Source of the DNA: Pleurotus ostreatus/Saccharomyces cerevisiae fusant
Taxonomy: Eukaryota > Opisthokonta
Assembly (NCBI GenBank): GCA_024196135.1
Contig: JAMQCK010000079.1
Span: 21,411-85,410, forward strand
Direction of reading: 5' to 3'
DNA: 64,000 nt
Shown here: positions 1 through 12,645 of the stretch, in pieces
Layout: each line of letters starts with the position of its first letter
Position numbering within the stretch: position 1 is the first letter of the stretch
The notes under the pieces: model-generated
Databases searched by the model: none
Told to the model about the DNA's origin: nothing
Seen by the model: only the letters and a program-made list of their open reading frames with translations
Program-made: the position numbers and the translations under genes

Positions 1-2425
1 CGACAGACTTTGAGCTCGATATGATGTCGCGCAGGACCGTCGAGCGAGCCGCGAGCACGACGCCATGCACCGGATACATGTCACCGTTCGGTAGGCGCAC
101 GAGCATATCGGCGCCGCGGGGCATGCTTGGCCGACTATGGGTCCGCGCGCCCTCGTCCTTGTCGTCCTCCTTGCCGTGCTTGTCCTTGACGTCGCCGTCG
201 CCACTACCCGACCGCGCCTCCATCTGCCGTATGAGCACCGCACAGATATCGCGCAGGACATACAGGTCATGAACAATCCCTCCGTCGTCCTCATCCTCCT
301 CGTGCTCATCCTCGTGCGCGGTATTGCCCTTCGCCCCATCGACGTCGTACACAGGCCCGCGCGCCCTCGACGACGTCGGCCGCCAGCCCGGGAAGCGGGC
401 ATCTTCGTCTGGCAGTACCATATACGGCTGCAGACGCGCCATATCCTGCGCGAGCGTGTTCCCGTGCACCACGATGGGCTTCGGCGTGGCATCCACCCGT
501 ATCGCTGCGAAGGCGCCGGAGATGTTCGCGCAGACCTGGAGGCAGTTTGGATTAGAATCATGCGCACATACGCGACCGAGTTGACGTACCTGGGTAACCC
601 GCTGTATGTAGGGCAGCCGCGTGTACTTGAAGGGCTTGCGACCGCCAGCTTGAGGGCCTATTTGACCGCCCTTGCCCGTCTGCGAGCCGACAAATACGTG
701 CCCCGATTCGGTGCAGAGGATGATGGATCCATCTGCGCCCAAGGCAAAGTCCTGGGAGAACGGTGAGTTACTGCTGACCGAGAGCACGACAAACTCGCAA
801 CATACCCTAATAGCCGTGAACTGCTTCCTCAATGCCCATACGCGGAGCGGCAGGACATTCGCGCTCTTCCCGCCTCGCTCCTTAATGTCGCTTCGCAGCT
901 TCTCCTTCGGATCGCTGCGCAGGACGACGCCCGTCTTCTCCTTCCCATCGCCCAGAACCGGCGGCGGACGGAAGGTGAAAACCTCCCCATTCGACGAAAG
1001 GGCACCAAACACCCCATCGCTCGTCACAATCTTCGATATATGCGCGTTCTTGATCGCCTGCGGGGGCCGATACGGCTGGATCTCGGACGGGAAGGCGGTG
1101 GGGAAGCTCAGCTTGGTGTGCTGGTAGTTGCAGAGAAGCACGACGTCGCGAGACTGCAGGAGGCAGGCCATCGCCGTGTCCTACGCGATGGTTAGAGGCT
1201 TTTTCGCAATGAAAGCGGCACATGAACTCACCGAAAGCGCGACGTCGACCACGCGCGAGACCCATGTCACCTTCCGCGGCAATACCTGGACAGGCTGGTC
1301 GTAGCCCAGCTGGCCGGAATTCGTGCCCCAGGTATAGACCTCCTCCACGGTCCAGCAGGCAGAGCACGTCTTCGCCGCGGCGATCCCCTGCACGGTCTCC
1401 TTGCGAAGAGCGCCCATGATCCTCCGCGGCATCGCCTGGATGGGCTCCTGGGTGAAGGGACCAGTAGCTTCGACCACGTAACCCAGCTGTGCGAATCGGT
1501 TCAGACCCCACGACAGGACCTCGCCCGATGTTGTGAGCACGAGGGTGTGGTCCTGGCCAAGCGCGGTGGAGGCGATGCTCAGGGACGGGACGGAGGAGTG
1601 CAGAGGCTGGAAGGAGTACTGAAGTGTGTGCTGACCAGGACCAAGTCTAGGCGAGCGATTAGCGGAGGATTCAGCGTGAAGAGGTTTCGCTTACCTTCCG
1701 CCGCTGCCGAATCCGCACACGCGTATGTTCGATGAGGGTTCGTTCGTAATGACAGCCGTGTGCAGCTTAGACATACGTATGGCGCGGATGTGAGCCGGTA
1801 GGAAACGACGATCGTCTGGGGGGACTCCGCGCAGGGCTGGTATGACCACGCTCTCTGGGTAGACTCTGTCGTCACTGTTTCCGAGACCCAAGGCGGCGTT
1901 CTTGTTGATGCCCCAGGTGAAGAGCTCTGCGCGGGACTCATTTGGGACGGGCTTGGTGCCCTCGACGGTCGCGTTGAAGAGATCGAAGGCGGTATATCCC
2001 TCTAGGTCCTTCACGGAGATGTCGATGTCGCCCCGCTGCAGCAGGAGTATGCTGAGATGGGTCAGAACATGGGCGATAAGATATTGTGTAAAGACGCACG
2101 CAGCAGGCAGATTGCCAGCATAGAGCGCACGATGCAGCGCTGTCCAACCGCTCTCCGCGTCCGTCAAGTTGACGTTGATCGCCGGATGGCGCAGCAGTAT
2201 GCGCACGTAGTCGAGGGCGTCCAAGCCCGCCGAGCAGGCAAGATGGAGGGGTGTCCGTCCGAGCCAGTCTCGCTTGTTCACGTCCAGCGCAGATGCCGTT
2301 AGCGTCGTTCCACGCCCCGCGCTCGTGCTGGGTGCACCTCCGCCGGGCTTGGCCCGGTCGGCGTCCAGCAGGCGCTGGAACGCCTGCTTGTTGCGATAGT
2401 GGAAGTGGGCATGGAGCTGGGTCAT
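1..2425 (-). CDS. Ankyrin/RCC1/BTB protein (IBtk-like), partial
   Basis: The start is the Met of MTQLHAHFHYRNKQAF at 2425. An open frame reaches further upstream but has no family character. The N-terminal part has two ankyrin repeats (DWLGRTPLHLACSAG, SGWTALHRALYAGN). RCC1-type blade motifs follow (LFTWGINKNAALGLGN, VLSWGLNRFAQLGY, VYTWGTNSGQLGY). After further introns near 1545-1690 and 1185-1240 the frame continues to the left edge. There it reads LPNGDMYPVHGVVLAARS, the opening of a BTB/POZ domain. The order ankyrin, RCC1, BTB is that of the inhibitor-of-Bruton-kinase family, which in animals is linked to cullin-3 ubiquitin ligases; a Cul3 adaptor role here is inference. The rest of the BTB region and the stop lie outside the window. 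Confidence 0.85.
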
Positions 2426-3212
2426 GCGCTGGTGCTGGGGCCGACCTAGCGATACACGTTCGACCGTATATCGACGGGGTCGGGTTCGGTGCTCTTCGAT
2501 CTCGAGGAGCACGCAGGAGGCAGATATGGAGTCGGGGAAGCCGGGGGTCTTGAGTGTATGCGGGAGCTTGGTAGATGCTCGAGGAGATACGCTATGCCGA
2601 AGATGTCTGCGACGATGAGGACGAGTCGGATGATGGTAGGAGACAAGCGACGCGCGGCTTTTTTCGATGGAGGGAGGAGGGGACTTGGAGTTGGGATCAA
2701 AGTTAACTTGACTGACATTGACTTGTGACTTGTCAGGTAGTCTATATGACGCAACGCGAATTCTCGGGCCGGTGACCCGCACCCCTTTCCGCTCACCACC
2801 ATCACCATATTCCATCTTTGCACTGGAACGTCAGCTCTTTTCGCGCTTTCGCGCAGAGCATTCTCTCGTCCGGGAATCTCTACGAATAAGGCCATAATTC
2901 CTTATAATATCTCGAGAGCCTCAACATCACTCAACTGTCTCAACGAAAGAAAAAGGATTTGCCCTCAACCTCCTGCGCACGTTCGACTGCCAAGTGCGCG
3001 AGCATCCTCTGCGCTCGTGCGCTCAACACAAAAACGTTCATTCAACAGCTCTTCTCTCAGCAATCCACTTCTTCAATTCCTTCTCTCGATCTTCACTCTA
3101 TCGTCCTGACGAAAATAGCGTGTGGCAAACTTCAAGCAAAAGAAAAATCTGATCCTGCTGCTCTCGTGCGAATGCTCCTCTTTCCCTGTCGACAACTGCG
3201 AAGCGAGGTACT
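2426..3212. other. Intergenic, promoter side of the BTB gene
   Basis: No coding frame here has family character. The stretch separates the 5' end of the ankyrin/RCC1/BTB gene from the 3' end of the next minus-strand gene, so it should hold that gene's promoter and 5' leader. No clear TATA element was seen. Confidence 0.5.
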
Positions 3213-4553
3213 TTACGACTGAGCCTTGTATGGAAACTTCTCCATCCAGTGTTTCGCGATCTCCTCGCGCGTGGCAAACCAAACGCCCTCTTTGCACTTC
3301 GCATACTCGATGAACTTGCGCAGGCCCGCTAGACGCGCAGGGCGACCAACGATACGGCAGTGTAGCCCCACAGATAGCATCTTCGGATGCCCCTGCACGC
3401 CTTCCGCGTACAGCTCGTCGAAGGCGGCGATGAGGTACGACGCAAAGTCGTCGGGCGAGATGAACGCCTGGTAACCGGCGTTCTGAGGTCGAAATGAGCT
3501 CTGCGAAGCCAATTTTGTTTCAATTTAGATCTGAACTCACCTTGTAGTCATTCGTATCGAGGGTGTACTACGCGAGGTAAGGTAAGTGTCGACTTCGAGC
3601 AAAGTCGTCGCAGACTTACGGGAACAATGAGCAGGCCTTTATCCGCTGTGCCTCCCGGATACGGTATCCTGCACTCATCAGAGACATCCCTCGCATAGTA
3701 TGAGAACTACCATACCAGTGAGGCAGATCGTCACTGTAGTCGTCGCTGTACCACAGCAATGGAATTTCTTCTTCCTTGAACACTCGCGCGATCAGAGCCC
3801 TCGACCGCGCTCCGGCCTTCGTATTGACCATCCCATAGTACCACCCCCGCGGCGGGCACCCGGACGGAGCCGTCTCCTTGATTGCTGCGAAATTGTACCA
3901 GCATCAGCATCTGGGACCTCGACATCACTTGGAGCTCAAGAGAATCAACTGCCCACCTCGAATCGCCTTCCGGGCATTCTCTACCTCTTCTTCCACGGAC
4001 CACGCGCTGCGGTCTACCCAGCGCCAGCCGTGTGAGCCAATCTCGTGTCCGCCGGCCTCGAGCGCGGCAGCCACAGCGGGGTTCAGCTCCAGCGCGCGCC
4101 CGACGGCGAAGGAGGTGCAGCGGACGCCCGTCTCCTTGAAGAGGCGGAGGATGCGCCACACGCCCGCGCGGGAGCCGTACTGTGGCCAGCACAAGGTCAG
4201 TCAACACTGCGCATTCGGACGGACCAAGGGCCATCTCTGTAGCGAGTGAACGCACGCCCACACGCACTCACCTCATACAGCGACTCGATGTTCACGTCCC
4301 TTTCGCCGCGCATGGGTGTGTTTCCTGGGCCCAGCTCGCTCGCGATCGTCTCTGTGACGTCGTCGCCGTTGACTGGGGTCACCTCCGAACCCTCCTCGTA
4401 GTTGAGGACGAGGTTGATGGCGATCTTCGCGCCATTGGGCCACTGGGGGTCGGGAGTATTCTCCCCGTACCCAATCAGGTCGCGCGCGCCGTATTCCGCG
4501 GCGAGGTCGGCGGTGGACATGGTAGACACGGGGGCGGTCGGGATGGGTGGCAT
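3213..4553 (-). CDS. PuuE-type allantoinase / polysaccharide deacetylase family protein
   Basis: Spliced protein of roughly 310-330 residues starting MPPIPTAP at 4553; an in-frame Met follows at MSTADLAAEYG. Diagnostic blocks in order are GERDVNIESLYE, then YGSRAGVWRILRLFKETGV, FAVGRALELNP, GGHEIGSHGWRWVD, YSDDYSDDLPHWY, and the C-terminal SVGLHCRIVGRPARLAGL followed by REEIAKHWMEKFP. These belong to the NodB-fold PuuE/allantoinase subgroup, which opens the allantoin ring in purine breakdown; close relatives are often labelled chitin or polysaccharide deacetylase. There is no signal peptide, which favours a cytosolic small-molecule enzyme. Introns lie near 4195-4270, 3835-3945, 3640 and 3520-3600. 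The gene stops with TAA at 3213. The assignment to allantoin rather than another amide is inference. Confidence 0.8.
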
Positions 4554-7136
4554 TGTGCGAACGTGAACCGGTAGATGAGAGAAGCTTAGAGTGCGCAGGT
4601 GGGCGGCGAGGGGCGAGGGTGAGAGCGCGAGTCCGGCAATGACGATGGCTCAACGTGAGATACAGAGGGAATAGAGGGGAATCATGGGGCTATCGTGAGT
4701 GTGCGATTACCGCGATGGGCAGATTACCCGCGGCGTCGTCCACAAGACCTGTCTCCCTATCGTCAATGACATCCCACAGGCCGAGATATCGCGGGACGCC
4801 TACCTATCGGTCGGCTCGGGCCGTACCTTTCCTATCATCCGCCGCCGTGGCCATAAAGCCTACTTTCCGAATTCATCACAAGGACGGATCGGGGCGCGCC
4901 AGTTATGACCGCAATCGTGGGGTCTGTTGAATGTGGGATATTGAGAGCCTGCGAATCCGGCTATACGCAACAGGTTAATCCAGTCGCCGCCGTAGCCGCG
5001 TGCAGGCCGTCAGTGTGAGGCCGCACGGACCGAGCCGAGGCGAAGCGGCGCGACGATGAGGACACATATAGACGCGGCTTCGTTGTGGATGGGAATGGCC
5101 ACATTCAGACTACGATCCATGGGAATGCCGCGTTATAGAAAACCGAACGCTCTCGGGCTACCGCATGCGGCAGGTGAAGCGCCGACTTCCTCTGCTCCTG
5201 TTAGATTAATTCCCGTTCGAATACCGTCTTCGATTTCGCAGGTTATTGAGTGAAGACGATGCGTCGTCGATGTTTATCGGCCTTGCGGTGACGGATGTCA
5301 TGAGTATGTTGATGTGGCGTAGAGGACGGGCGGTTATGTGCTTTCCGAAGTGCTTCGTATGAATAGGTCATGAGAGCGGTGCTAGGCAACTCCCGAGAGG
5401 AAGCAGAGCAGCAGTGAAGTACGCAGTGATATTCACAGGCATCCAGTGTGGGTGTTAGAAGCAAGAAGAGTAGCCGTGGCCAATGACTTCGTCCCTTGTG
5501 TGCACGAGCTCTGAATAGGATGCCCTACGTGAGGAGACAGCGTCAAACACCATCGCGCATGCAGCAGGAGATAGTTCGCGGGCAATGGGGTTCTTCCACT
5601 GGCTAACGCATTGGTTGATTCTGGCCGTACACAGCGATGTCGTTTGTCGCCTGGCCTCAATGCCAGTAACGCTATTCTCGGAGCTTCAGGGCACCCAAAT
5701 TAAGATCCGCCGCCGCCCTCATCTCGCCATTCTTCTGTGCACTTAACAAAGCCAAGAAGTATCGGGTTCAGCAATCTGGAAAGGCCGAAGGATGTTGGTG
5801 AGGTACGGAGTCAATGTCAATTCCAGGAAGCCCGGCAGATCCCGACTCCGGTGCCGACAGATCACCTGACTAGTTGATTTTCAGGTCGACCTCTCCGTCG
5901 CGTCCTAGTCCGCCTCGATCCTCCCAGTAGTCTGCAATCTTGTACGTCAACAGTCAAGTACGATGTTGTCCGAAGATAGGAGCAGATGGCATCTGGAGTC
6001 CTGCCGCGCCGGAGTACATGACCATTGCGAACAAATCTCAGCATGATGAGAAGGAGGGACGCGACCTGGGGTGGTCCTCTCGCGGTGAAACTCGTCGGAT
6101 GATATGTTGATAAACGGGAGTGACTGGCGATGGCAAGACTCGGGCTAGACGATGTCCGAGGGAAAACGCATTGGCACGCATGGAAACTACCGTAAGTACG
6201 TTGATGGACAAGGAATGCCAGAGAGCAGGAGTTCCGTCGGAATACCGCGCAGCCTGCGGATGGTTTGTAGCGACGGAACGGTGAGAGAAGAGAGGGACAG
6301 CAACGGAGACCGTTTCATATGGTGCACGAAGGGAAACAAGTGCGAACATACGGATGCCTACTGTACCAGCAGGGGGTGTAAATGCTGTCAGCAGTGTATC
6401 GTTGTTCTGTGTCATATCTTGTGGGATACCCAGGCGACGCGATTCAAAAGCACACCTTCCCTCCCTACCTTATAAGCAGAAAGCAAGGTTGGCAACTGGC
6501 ACCGCTGGAGCTGATCTATGCCGTGTTGGGCCCTGATTTCTGTGGCGACGTGCCACCTCTCTAGACCCGGGTGGCGCAGACAATGTCTCCGGTTGTATAC
6601 GGATACCTCGACTTCCCTTCCTTTACGTTGACTTAGTCGATGCCCAAGTACTTTGGACCGCAGCCTAGATCCGAGCGAATTCCTTGTGCGGCTTCGCGAG
6701 ACCCACGGGTTTCGCCCGGTGTAGGCTTTGTCTTGCCATATTCTCTCATGATACAAGGACGTCTATACGTGGCTATCCCAATCTGCCGCCGGGACGGGAG
6801 TCTTGCATGGAATGTCCAGCGGCCAGGCCTTCGCAGCCGGCGGCAATTTCGCAGTTGATGTTCCCATCACGCACGTGCCGCCCGGCCCCGTGGGGCACCA
6901 CGAGCCTGGGAAACGCCCTCGACACCGGCTTCCATTGTACTTCTCTCTTCGCCCGCCCTGATTCGCCTCCCCGCCACCCGCGCCCACCTGCTCCTCCCCT
7001 GCCCCCAGAAATGGCCTCACGCGCGCAAGAGCCTATGCGACCGAGATCGCGGGCGCGCTGAATTAGGAGGCTGCGTCCGAGGAGACGCTTTGCATCCGCA
7101 CCCGCGTTGACATGCCCCTGGCGGCGCGCGCTGTGC
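4554..7136. other. 2.6 kb region without a recognisable gene
   Basis: Short open frames exist on both strands (for example 6038-6415 minus and 6684-7061 plus), but none has domain character, signal peptide, membrane segments or a coherent intron pattern. The region includes the upstream side of the PuuE-type gene. No repeat or mobile-element feature was recognised. Confidence 0.45.
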
Positions 7137-7142
7137 TATAAG
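7137..7142 (+). promoter_or_regulatory. TATA-like element before the small secreted protein
   Basis: TATAAG lies 78 bp before the ATG at 7220. The spacing resembles other TATA elements in this window (55-111 bp before the ATG) and modestly supports the downstream model. Confidence 0.35.
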
Positions 7143-7219
7143 TTCCGCCGTCCAGACCGGGGCGGGGGCAAACTGGCGACCTACAAGAGCAGGCGCGCCG
7201 CGGACCAAAAATTGCTACG

Positions 7220-7557
7220 ATGAAGGCGTCCCTCCCGCTCGCGTTCGCGCTCGCCCTCTGCGCCAGCGCCGCGCCGATATCCAGCCCGGGAGGCGGGCTC
7301 TGCGCGCAGCCGATCGTCAATGTGCGCGGGACGTTGGCGGAGACCATACACGACAAGGCGACGGTGAGCACGACCCCTCAGGAGCACGTACACCTCGCTG
7401 ACGCGTCGCCCGCAGAATATGATCAAAATCGTAAGCGCTTACGCGTATCCATCCCCACCCACCCATCTCACTGCTGCGCGTGCGCCGCTAGGTCCAGGCC
7501 GCCTCTATGAAGGAAGGCTCGCCGTTATGGATACTGATGGACTCGATCTACTACTGA
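7220..7557 (+). CDS. Possible small secreted protein, 74 residues, with a 15-nt microexon
   Basis: The frame opens MKASLPLAFALALCASAAP, a good signal peptide with a hydrophobic core and small residues at the likely cleavage site. Exon 1 is 7220-7363. A 52-nt intron (GTGAGC...CGCAG) leads to a 15-nt exon 7416-7430. A 61-nt intron (GTAAGC...GCTAG) leads to exon 3, 7492-7557, ending TGA. All junctions are phase 0 and the mature peptide would be about 56 residues. The family is not recognised. A caveat is that intron retention also leaves the frame open to 7510, so the splicing is not forced. It could be a truncated relic of a larger secreted protein. Confidence 0.35.
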
Positions 7558-7868
7558 ACCCGCCTTTTCCATCGATAAATTCTTGTTTTCGGTGCGTCAA
7601 TTTGGCTTCGCTTCGTTTACGCACTTCTGACGCTCCGCCTAGGGTTTTCCGGTTGTACGTTATGAGGGTAATGGGCCTGGGCAGCAGGAGCGATACTTCA
7701 CCTTGCACATTCGAGCCGCGCAGAATTATTGACGAGACGAACGGTTACGGGAAGCCGCATTGTTCATTATATCCATAATTCGACAAGAAATCCACAGAAG
7801 TCGTCAGTAGGTCGTTCAATAGTCGTACAAGTTTGTAATCCACAGAGATCCCAAGTAATTTATCTGAT
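7558..7868. other. Short intergenic stretch between convergent genes
   Basis: About 310 bp between the small secreted candidate and the 3' end of the TauD-type dioxygenase. It should contain 3' untranslated regions of both. Nothing else was seen. Confidence 0.4.
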
Positions 7869-9210
7869 TCACATTCCCTGCCATTCCTTGACGCAGCGCT
7901 CGTCGTCCTCGTCCACCTTGGAGGGTATGGGCTTATTCGCGATGGGGGTGAGACGGAAGGCGTGCCTGCGCTCGCCGACGGGGTAGTCGAGGGTCTGCGA
8001 GTGGGTCGTGATACGCTGGTCCCAGACGAGGACCGTTCCAGGCTCGTAGCGGACACGGCACTGGAAATCCTGCCCACGGATAATATGGTCGAAAAGGAAC
8101 TTCAATAACTATGATGGGAAATCAGCACCGAGTCTCCGTTCCTCTGCCTGTGCACGCACATATTCCGATTCCTCCTGCTGGAAACCAACAATGCGCTTGG
8201 TATACACGGGGTTGACGTAGAGCGCCTTCTGCTTGGTGACCGGGTGCTGGATGACGACCGGGTGGGTGTTCTGAAGCACGGGGCGGCGCTGGACGGCGTT
8301 CTGCCCGTTGTTGTTGACCTCAGTCATCGCGCCTTCCCAGTTCGAGTGCACAGCCCACAGGCCTTCCAGGCGCTTTCGGAACAACGGCGACAGGCGCTCG
8401 AACGCGCGCACGGAGGACGAGATGATGGTGTCGCCGCCGGCTCCGCTCGGCGACTCGAGCATGCAGATAAAAGATGTGCCGGGCGTCTGCGGCTCGGGGG
8501 ACTGGTCGCTGTGGAACTGGATCGGCGACTTCCCAGCCCACGACTTGCGAACGCGGAGGTCGCTGCGGGGGAGGTGAGCGCCGCGATGCCTGCGATGGAC
8601 GCCAAAAGCTTACTCTTTGTGGTCGTAAATGATCATATGTTCGACGGGGCCGTTGACGGGGTGCGGCGCCCAGCCGTGGATGTGCAGGGGGCCGAAGTGG
8701 CTGACGAGTGAATTGAGCGAGGGCGCGAGGGCGGCGGCCGGGAAGTACGCACCTGACGATCTTTTTCTGCGCCTCGAAGCCAATGTCTGCAAAGTCCTGG
8801 TCGCGGAAAACAAGGCAGCCGCGCTCGGCGGCCATGAGCGCGAGCTCGTCGAGCCCCTCTGACGACAGCTTGGAGATCTGCACGCCGTGGAGCTCAGTCC
8901 CCACCCACGGACTGGGAGCGATGAGCGGTAGAGCAGTTGAAGGGCTGATGGCACTCACGACATGTCGAAGATCTTCGTGGCATGCTTGAGCAAGTTGGGC
9001 TTCGCCGGATCGGCGCGGTGACCAGGGTCAACGTGCTCGAAGGGGCCCTTGTCCTCGACCTTCTCGAGAGGATCGTAGAAAGCTGGGAGGAGGTGAGCAG
9101 AAAATCCCAGGAAGTAAGAGGGTCGGCGGACGCATGTAGTCGGGGTATAGAGGCGACCCATCGGCGTTGACGGGACGCACGACCTTGTTGGGTAGGGCGA
9201 GGGAGGACAT
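7869..9210 (-). CDS. TauD/TfdA-family Fe(II)/2-oxoglutarate dioxygenase (sulfonate-type)
   Basis: Starts MSSLALPNKVVRPVNADG at 9210. After a short exon come FYDPLEKVEDKGPFEHVDP, then GTELHGVQISKLSSEGLDE and GCLVFRDQDFADIG, which are standard TauD N-terminal blocks. The metal-binding HxD is seen in PIQFHSDQS. The distal His is in WDQRITTHSQTLDY, and the 2-oxoglutarate-binding Arg follows in GERRHAFRLTP. Introns fall near 8960, 8700-8750, 8540-8600 and 8105. No targeting signal is evident. The closest known group is the fungal Jlp1-like sulfonate/taurine dioxygenases, which release sulfite from alkyl sulfonates; related proteins act on other acids or on xanthine, so the substrate is inference. 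It is divergent from the Dal5-type permease, fitting uptake plus catabolism. Confidence 0.87.
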
Positions 9211-9694
9211 GGTGAGCGACGAGGGGGAGGAGAAGCGTGCTGAGCAGAATTTCGTGCGGCGGGCTATATAAGTGGCATCTCATCTTGCGGATAATCTGGG
9301 CATGAAGCCGCCGCGGCCTGTAATATTCGCAAGCCTCGTCCATCTCGGGAACTGCCTATCGGGAGAGCCCCATCCCGCAACGTGCACAATGGGCTCCGGA
9401 TGGGGAGCGGGGGTCGGTCCGGTCCGGTCGGTTGGCGCGCGTCGGCTCGGCCCGCATGCTCCCGTTCCCAAAAAGGCAAGCGGCGGGCGGCATGCCGCAT
9501 CCCCGCCAGGCATGATGGCGCCGGACTTGGGTTTCCTGCGGTCTGATTGCTGCAGTGAAGGCCAAAGCGCGGCGCGGCGACGGCGGCAGGGGCGCCACCC
9601 TGCCTGTGGGAAGTAAGGGTCGTGTATAAGACGTCGCTCTCAGGCAAAAGGGGAGCGCTAGTTGCGTTCCTCCCCCTGCGCCACCGCCCCAGAC
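9211..9694. promoter_or_regulatory. Divergent promoter of dioxygenase and MFS permease
   Basis: This 484-bp spacer separates two divergent start codons. On the minus strand a TATATAG element at 9264-9270 lies about 55 bp before the dioxygenase ATG. On the plus strand TATAAG at 9625-9630 lies about 65 bp before the permease ATG at 9695. Shared control is inferred from the arrangement; no operator was identified. Confidence 0.6.
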
Positions 9695-12095
9695 ATGAGT
9701 GCCCACGACTCTAGTGAGAAGGTCGACGAGAAGGACGCGGGCGCGCTCGCCTCTGCGCACTCGGCGACGCTCTCGGACCATGAGGCAGAGTACGAAGAAT
9801 ACCTGGCGCTTAAGGTGCGTGCGCAAGCATTCTGCTTCGCAGTGCGCAGTTGACGCTCGATCGCAAGGCCCATTATGATACGGACCCGGCAGCCCACCGG
9901 CGCTTGCTCAGAAAGCGTTAGTCGACGTGTAGCCTAAATGACGGTCCACACTTACGACGTTGCGAAGTGGACATCCGCATCTTGCCGTTCCTTTCCCTCC
10001 TCTACCTGCTCTGCTCGCTTGACAGTGAGTGGCATAATTCAGTCTTCTGACCTCCCCATTCGACGCCGCACCGCAGAGGCAAATGCTGGCAATGCAAAGC
10101 TGTTCGGCTTTCTCGAGGAGTGCGTGCAGTCGTATCGTGTCGCCCGTCGCCCGCGCTAACCGTGCGCTGCGCAGAGTCCCCATGACAGGCACTCAGTTCA
10201 ATCTGGGCCTCACGGTGTTCTTCTTCACATACGGTGCGTGCGAACTGTACGTCGAAAATGCGCACTTTTCGCCTTGGCTGCTGCTGATGCTGCAACCGCA
10301 GACCGTCGAACATCATGCTCCGCCGCCTCGGTCCGCGCGTGTGGTTCCCGATCATCATCTGCCTCTGGGGCACCGTCTCTACGCTCACAAGCGTGATCAA
10401 TAACTATGGCTCGTTCATTGCCATCCGCCTCGCGCTGGGCTGCTCGTGCGTCGCGACCTCCGCGTCTCCGCTGCTGAGACTGACTCACATGCAGCGAGGC
10501 GGGCATGTACCCCGGCGCGTACTTCATCTTGTCGACTTGGTATCTTCCCCACGAGCTACAGACTCGCATGGCCATCTTCTACGGCGCCAATACCGCCGCA
10601 GGGTATGTCCATCATATGTGCTTAGTCTTCTAGGGCTAACCTTACTTGTCGCGCTCAGGGCCTTTGGCGTGCGTCGGCTGCCTTATTTTTCTGCCCTGCA
10701 AAGCTAAGTGGATCACAGGGCGTGATTGCATACGGCATTGGTAACCTTGACGGCCACCATGGCTGGCGCGCGTGGCGATGGCTTTTCCTCATAGGTCGGT
10801 GCAATTCCCCCTGGCGCTAAATAAACAGCGAGCTCATATCTTCGCAGAGGGCGTCATTACCGTGGCAGCCGGTATAGTAGGACTTTACGTGCTACCGGAC
10901 TTCCCATATGCGTTTAAGCAGAAGTGGCTGAAGCCTGAAGAGGCGCGCTTCATCACACTAAGGTCCAAGTACCACGCAGGACGTGCGTCGATTGTCGCGT
11001 CCCTTATACTCGTTCTAATCTCTGCATGCAGCGAATCCTCCTGACCTGAGATTCAAGTGGTCGGATGTGCGCGCCGCGCTCAAGGACTGGAAGACGTACA
11101 CCATCATGTCGATGTTCTGGTGGGGAGGCTCTGTACCCACCTACTCCCTGTCGTATACGCTGCCGACGATGGTTGCAAGCCTCGGGTGCGTACGACGCGC
11201 GAACTTGGCGACGAGCGAGTACTAATTGATTTTAGGTACTCGAACATCAAGGCGCAGGCGCTAACGACCCCGCCATACGTACGTGGCCGTGGCCGCCTCC
11301 CACCGCGAACGACATGCTGATCAGCAGCGCAGGTCTTCGCGACGATCGTCACGGTGTGCGTCGGCCTCTGCTCCGACCGCTACAAATCGCGCATGAAGGC
11401 GATCATGTTCAGCTACTGCCTTGGCTTGACGTGCGTAGTCTACCCCGTGATGGCGAAGTGTTGAGGCCGCGCTGACAAGGAGACGTTTAGCGGCATCATT
11501 ATCCTTATGGTTACGGTGCATTATTCGAACCTCTACGGTGTCAGCTACTTCGCCATCTTCCTCGCCGCCGCCGGGTACTCCGCCCAAGCGCCAGGAATTG
11601 TCAGTAACTACTTCCTCGAATTAGACTTGCCACTGATGGTCAAGCAGGGCGCCTGGATCTCTAATAATGTTGTCTCTCCCACCAAGCGCGCTGCGTCCAT
11701 CGGCTTCATGATGGCTTGGGGCTCGGTCGGTGGTGGTGGAATTGGGTCCAATATCTACATCGCCGAGCAGGTACGCCACGGCCCTCTCCTCGCGTTTGAT
11801 CCATTAACACGCCTTGACAGGCTCCCACCTATCCCCTCGGATTCGGCTTCTCGATCGGCGCGACCGTCCTGGGCGCTATGATTCCCTGCATGATAAATTG
11901 GTATCTGCTACGCCGGGAAAATCGCCGTCGCGACGCCATGGACCCGGCTGTCATCAAGGAGACGTACACGGAGCAGCAGCTGTCAGAGATGGGCGAGGAC
12001 TCGCCGCTTTTCCGGTATGTGCGGCGCCGGACGATTTGTGCCACCATGCTATCGAACGCTCGTACTGACATATCGTGGGCAGATTCACTCTTTAG
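9695..12095 (+). CDS. MFS permease, Dal5/anion:cation symporter type
   Basis: Starts MSAHDSSEKVDEKDAG at 9695. The spliced frame then reads LDIRILPFLSLLYLLCSLDK, continuing into ANAGNAKLFGFLEE, the TM1 signature of the allantoate/nicotinate permease (Dal5/Tna1) family. Further blocks are MTGTQFNLGLTVFFFTYGA joined to ELPSNIMLRRLGPRVWFP (10.1-10.3 kb), then YGSFIAIRLALG, GVIAYGIGN, and late helices near FAIFLAAAGYSAQAPGIV and IGFMMAWGSVGGGGIGSN. There are many short introns. The last junction joins DSPLFR to FTL and TAG at 12093-12095. The family moves organic anions such as allantoate, nicotinate, tartrate or sulfonates. Its position suggests it imports the substrate of the divergent dioxygenase. 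Confidence 0.88.
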
Positions 12096-12645
12096 GTCGT
12101 TGATAGTCGTGTGTTCCGTTTGATTCGTATCTTGGTATTGTACTCCAGCTGTGCTTATCGTTTAGTGTTTTTGGCTATGATAGTGATATACATGAGATCT
12201 ACGTACTGCTGCAGTTGAGAGGAGGAAGTCAGGAGCAAGAAGGCCGGTGAGTTGCGCGGAATGTTGATGCAATGCGCTTGAATTTTGTTATGCATGCATC
12301 CAATGACTTCGAACTGGTATTGCTGCGACAGAGCTTTGGGCGCTCGCTATCTAGCAGAGGTATTGTTTGACCGTGAGATGTTCCCAATGACAAGGATTAA
12401 GTGTTAGAGAGAACGGGACTCAATTCACCCTCCGTCGACGCTGTCTCAAAGAGAGGGATTGTCGAGAGGGAAGGTCTGACTCGCGGAAGCATTTTGTTGT
12501 GGGTCCAGTCGCGTGCTGATCGCTGTCGCGTGGTTATCAGTGTTAGCGCCGAGATTAGATTCCGCAATAACCAATAGTTTACTCCTTCTGCCCTGTCTAT
12601 TGAACGCCGCTGATTGGAAAGCCGCGCCTCTTGCTTCTCACCGTC
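12096..12645. other. Intergenic: permease 3' flank and regulator promoter
   Basis: No coding frame of interest. It separates the permease stop from the start of the Zn2Cys6 gene and should hold the terminator and promoter respectively. No TATA element stood out. Confidence 0.4.
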
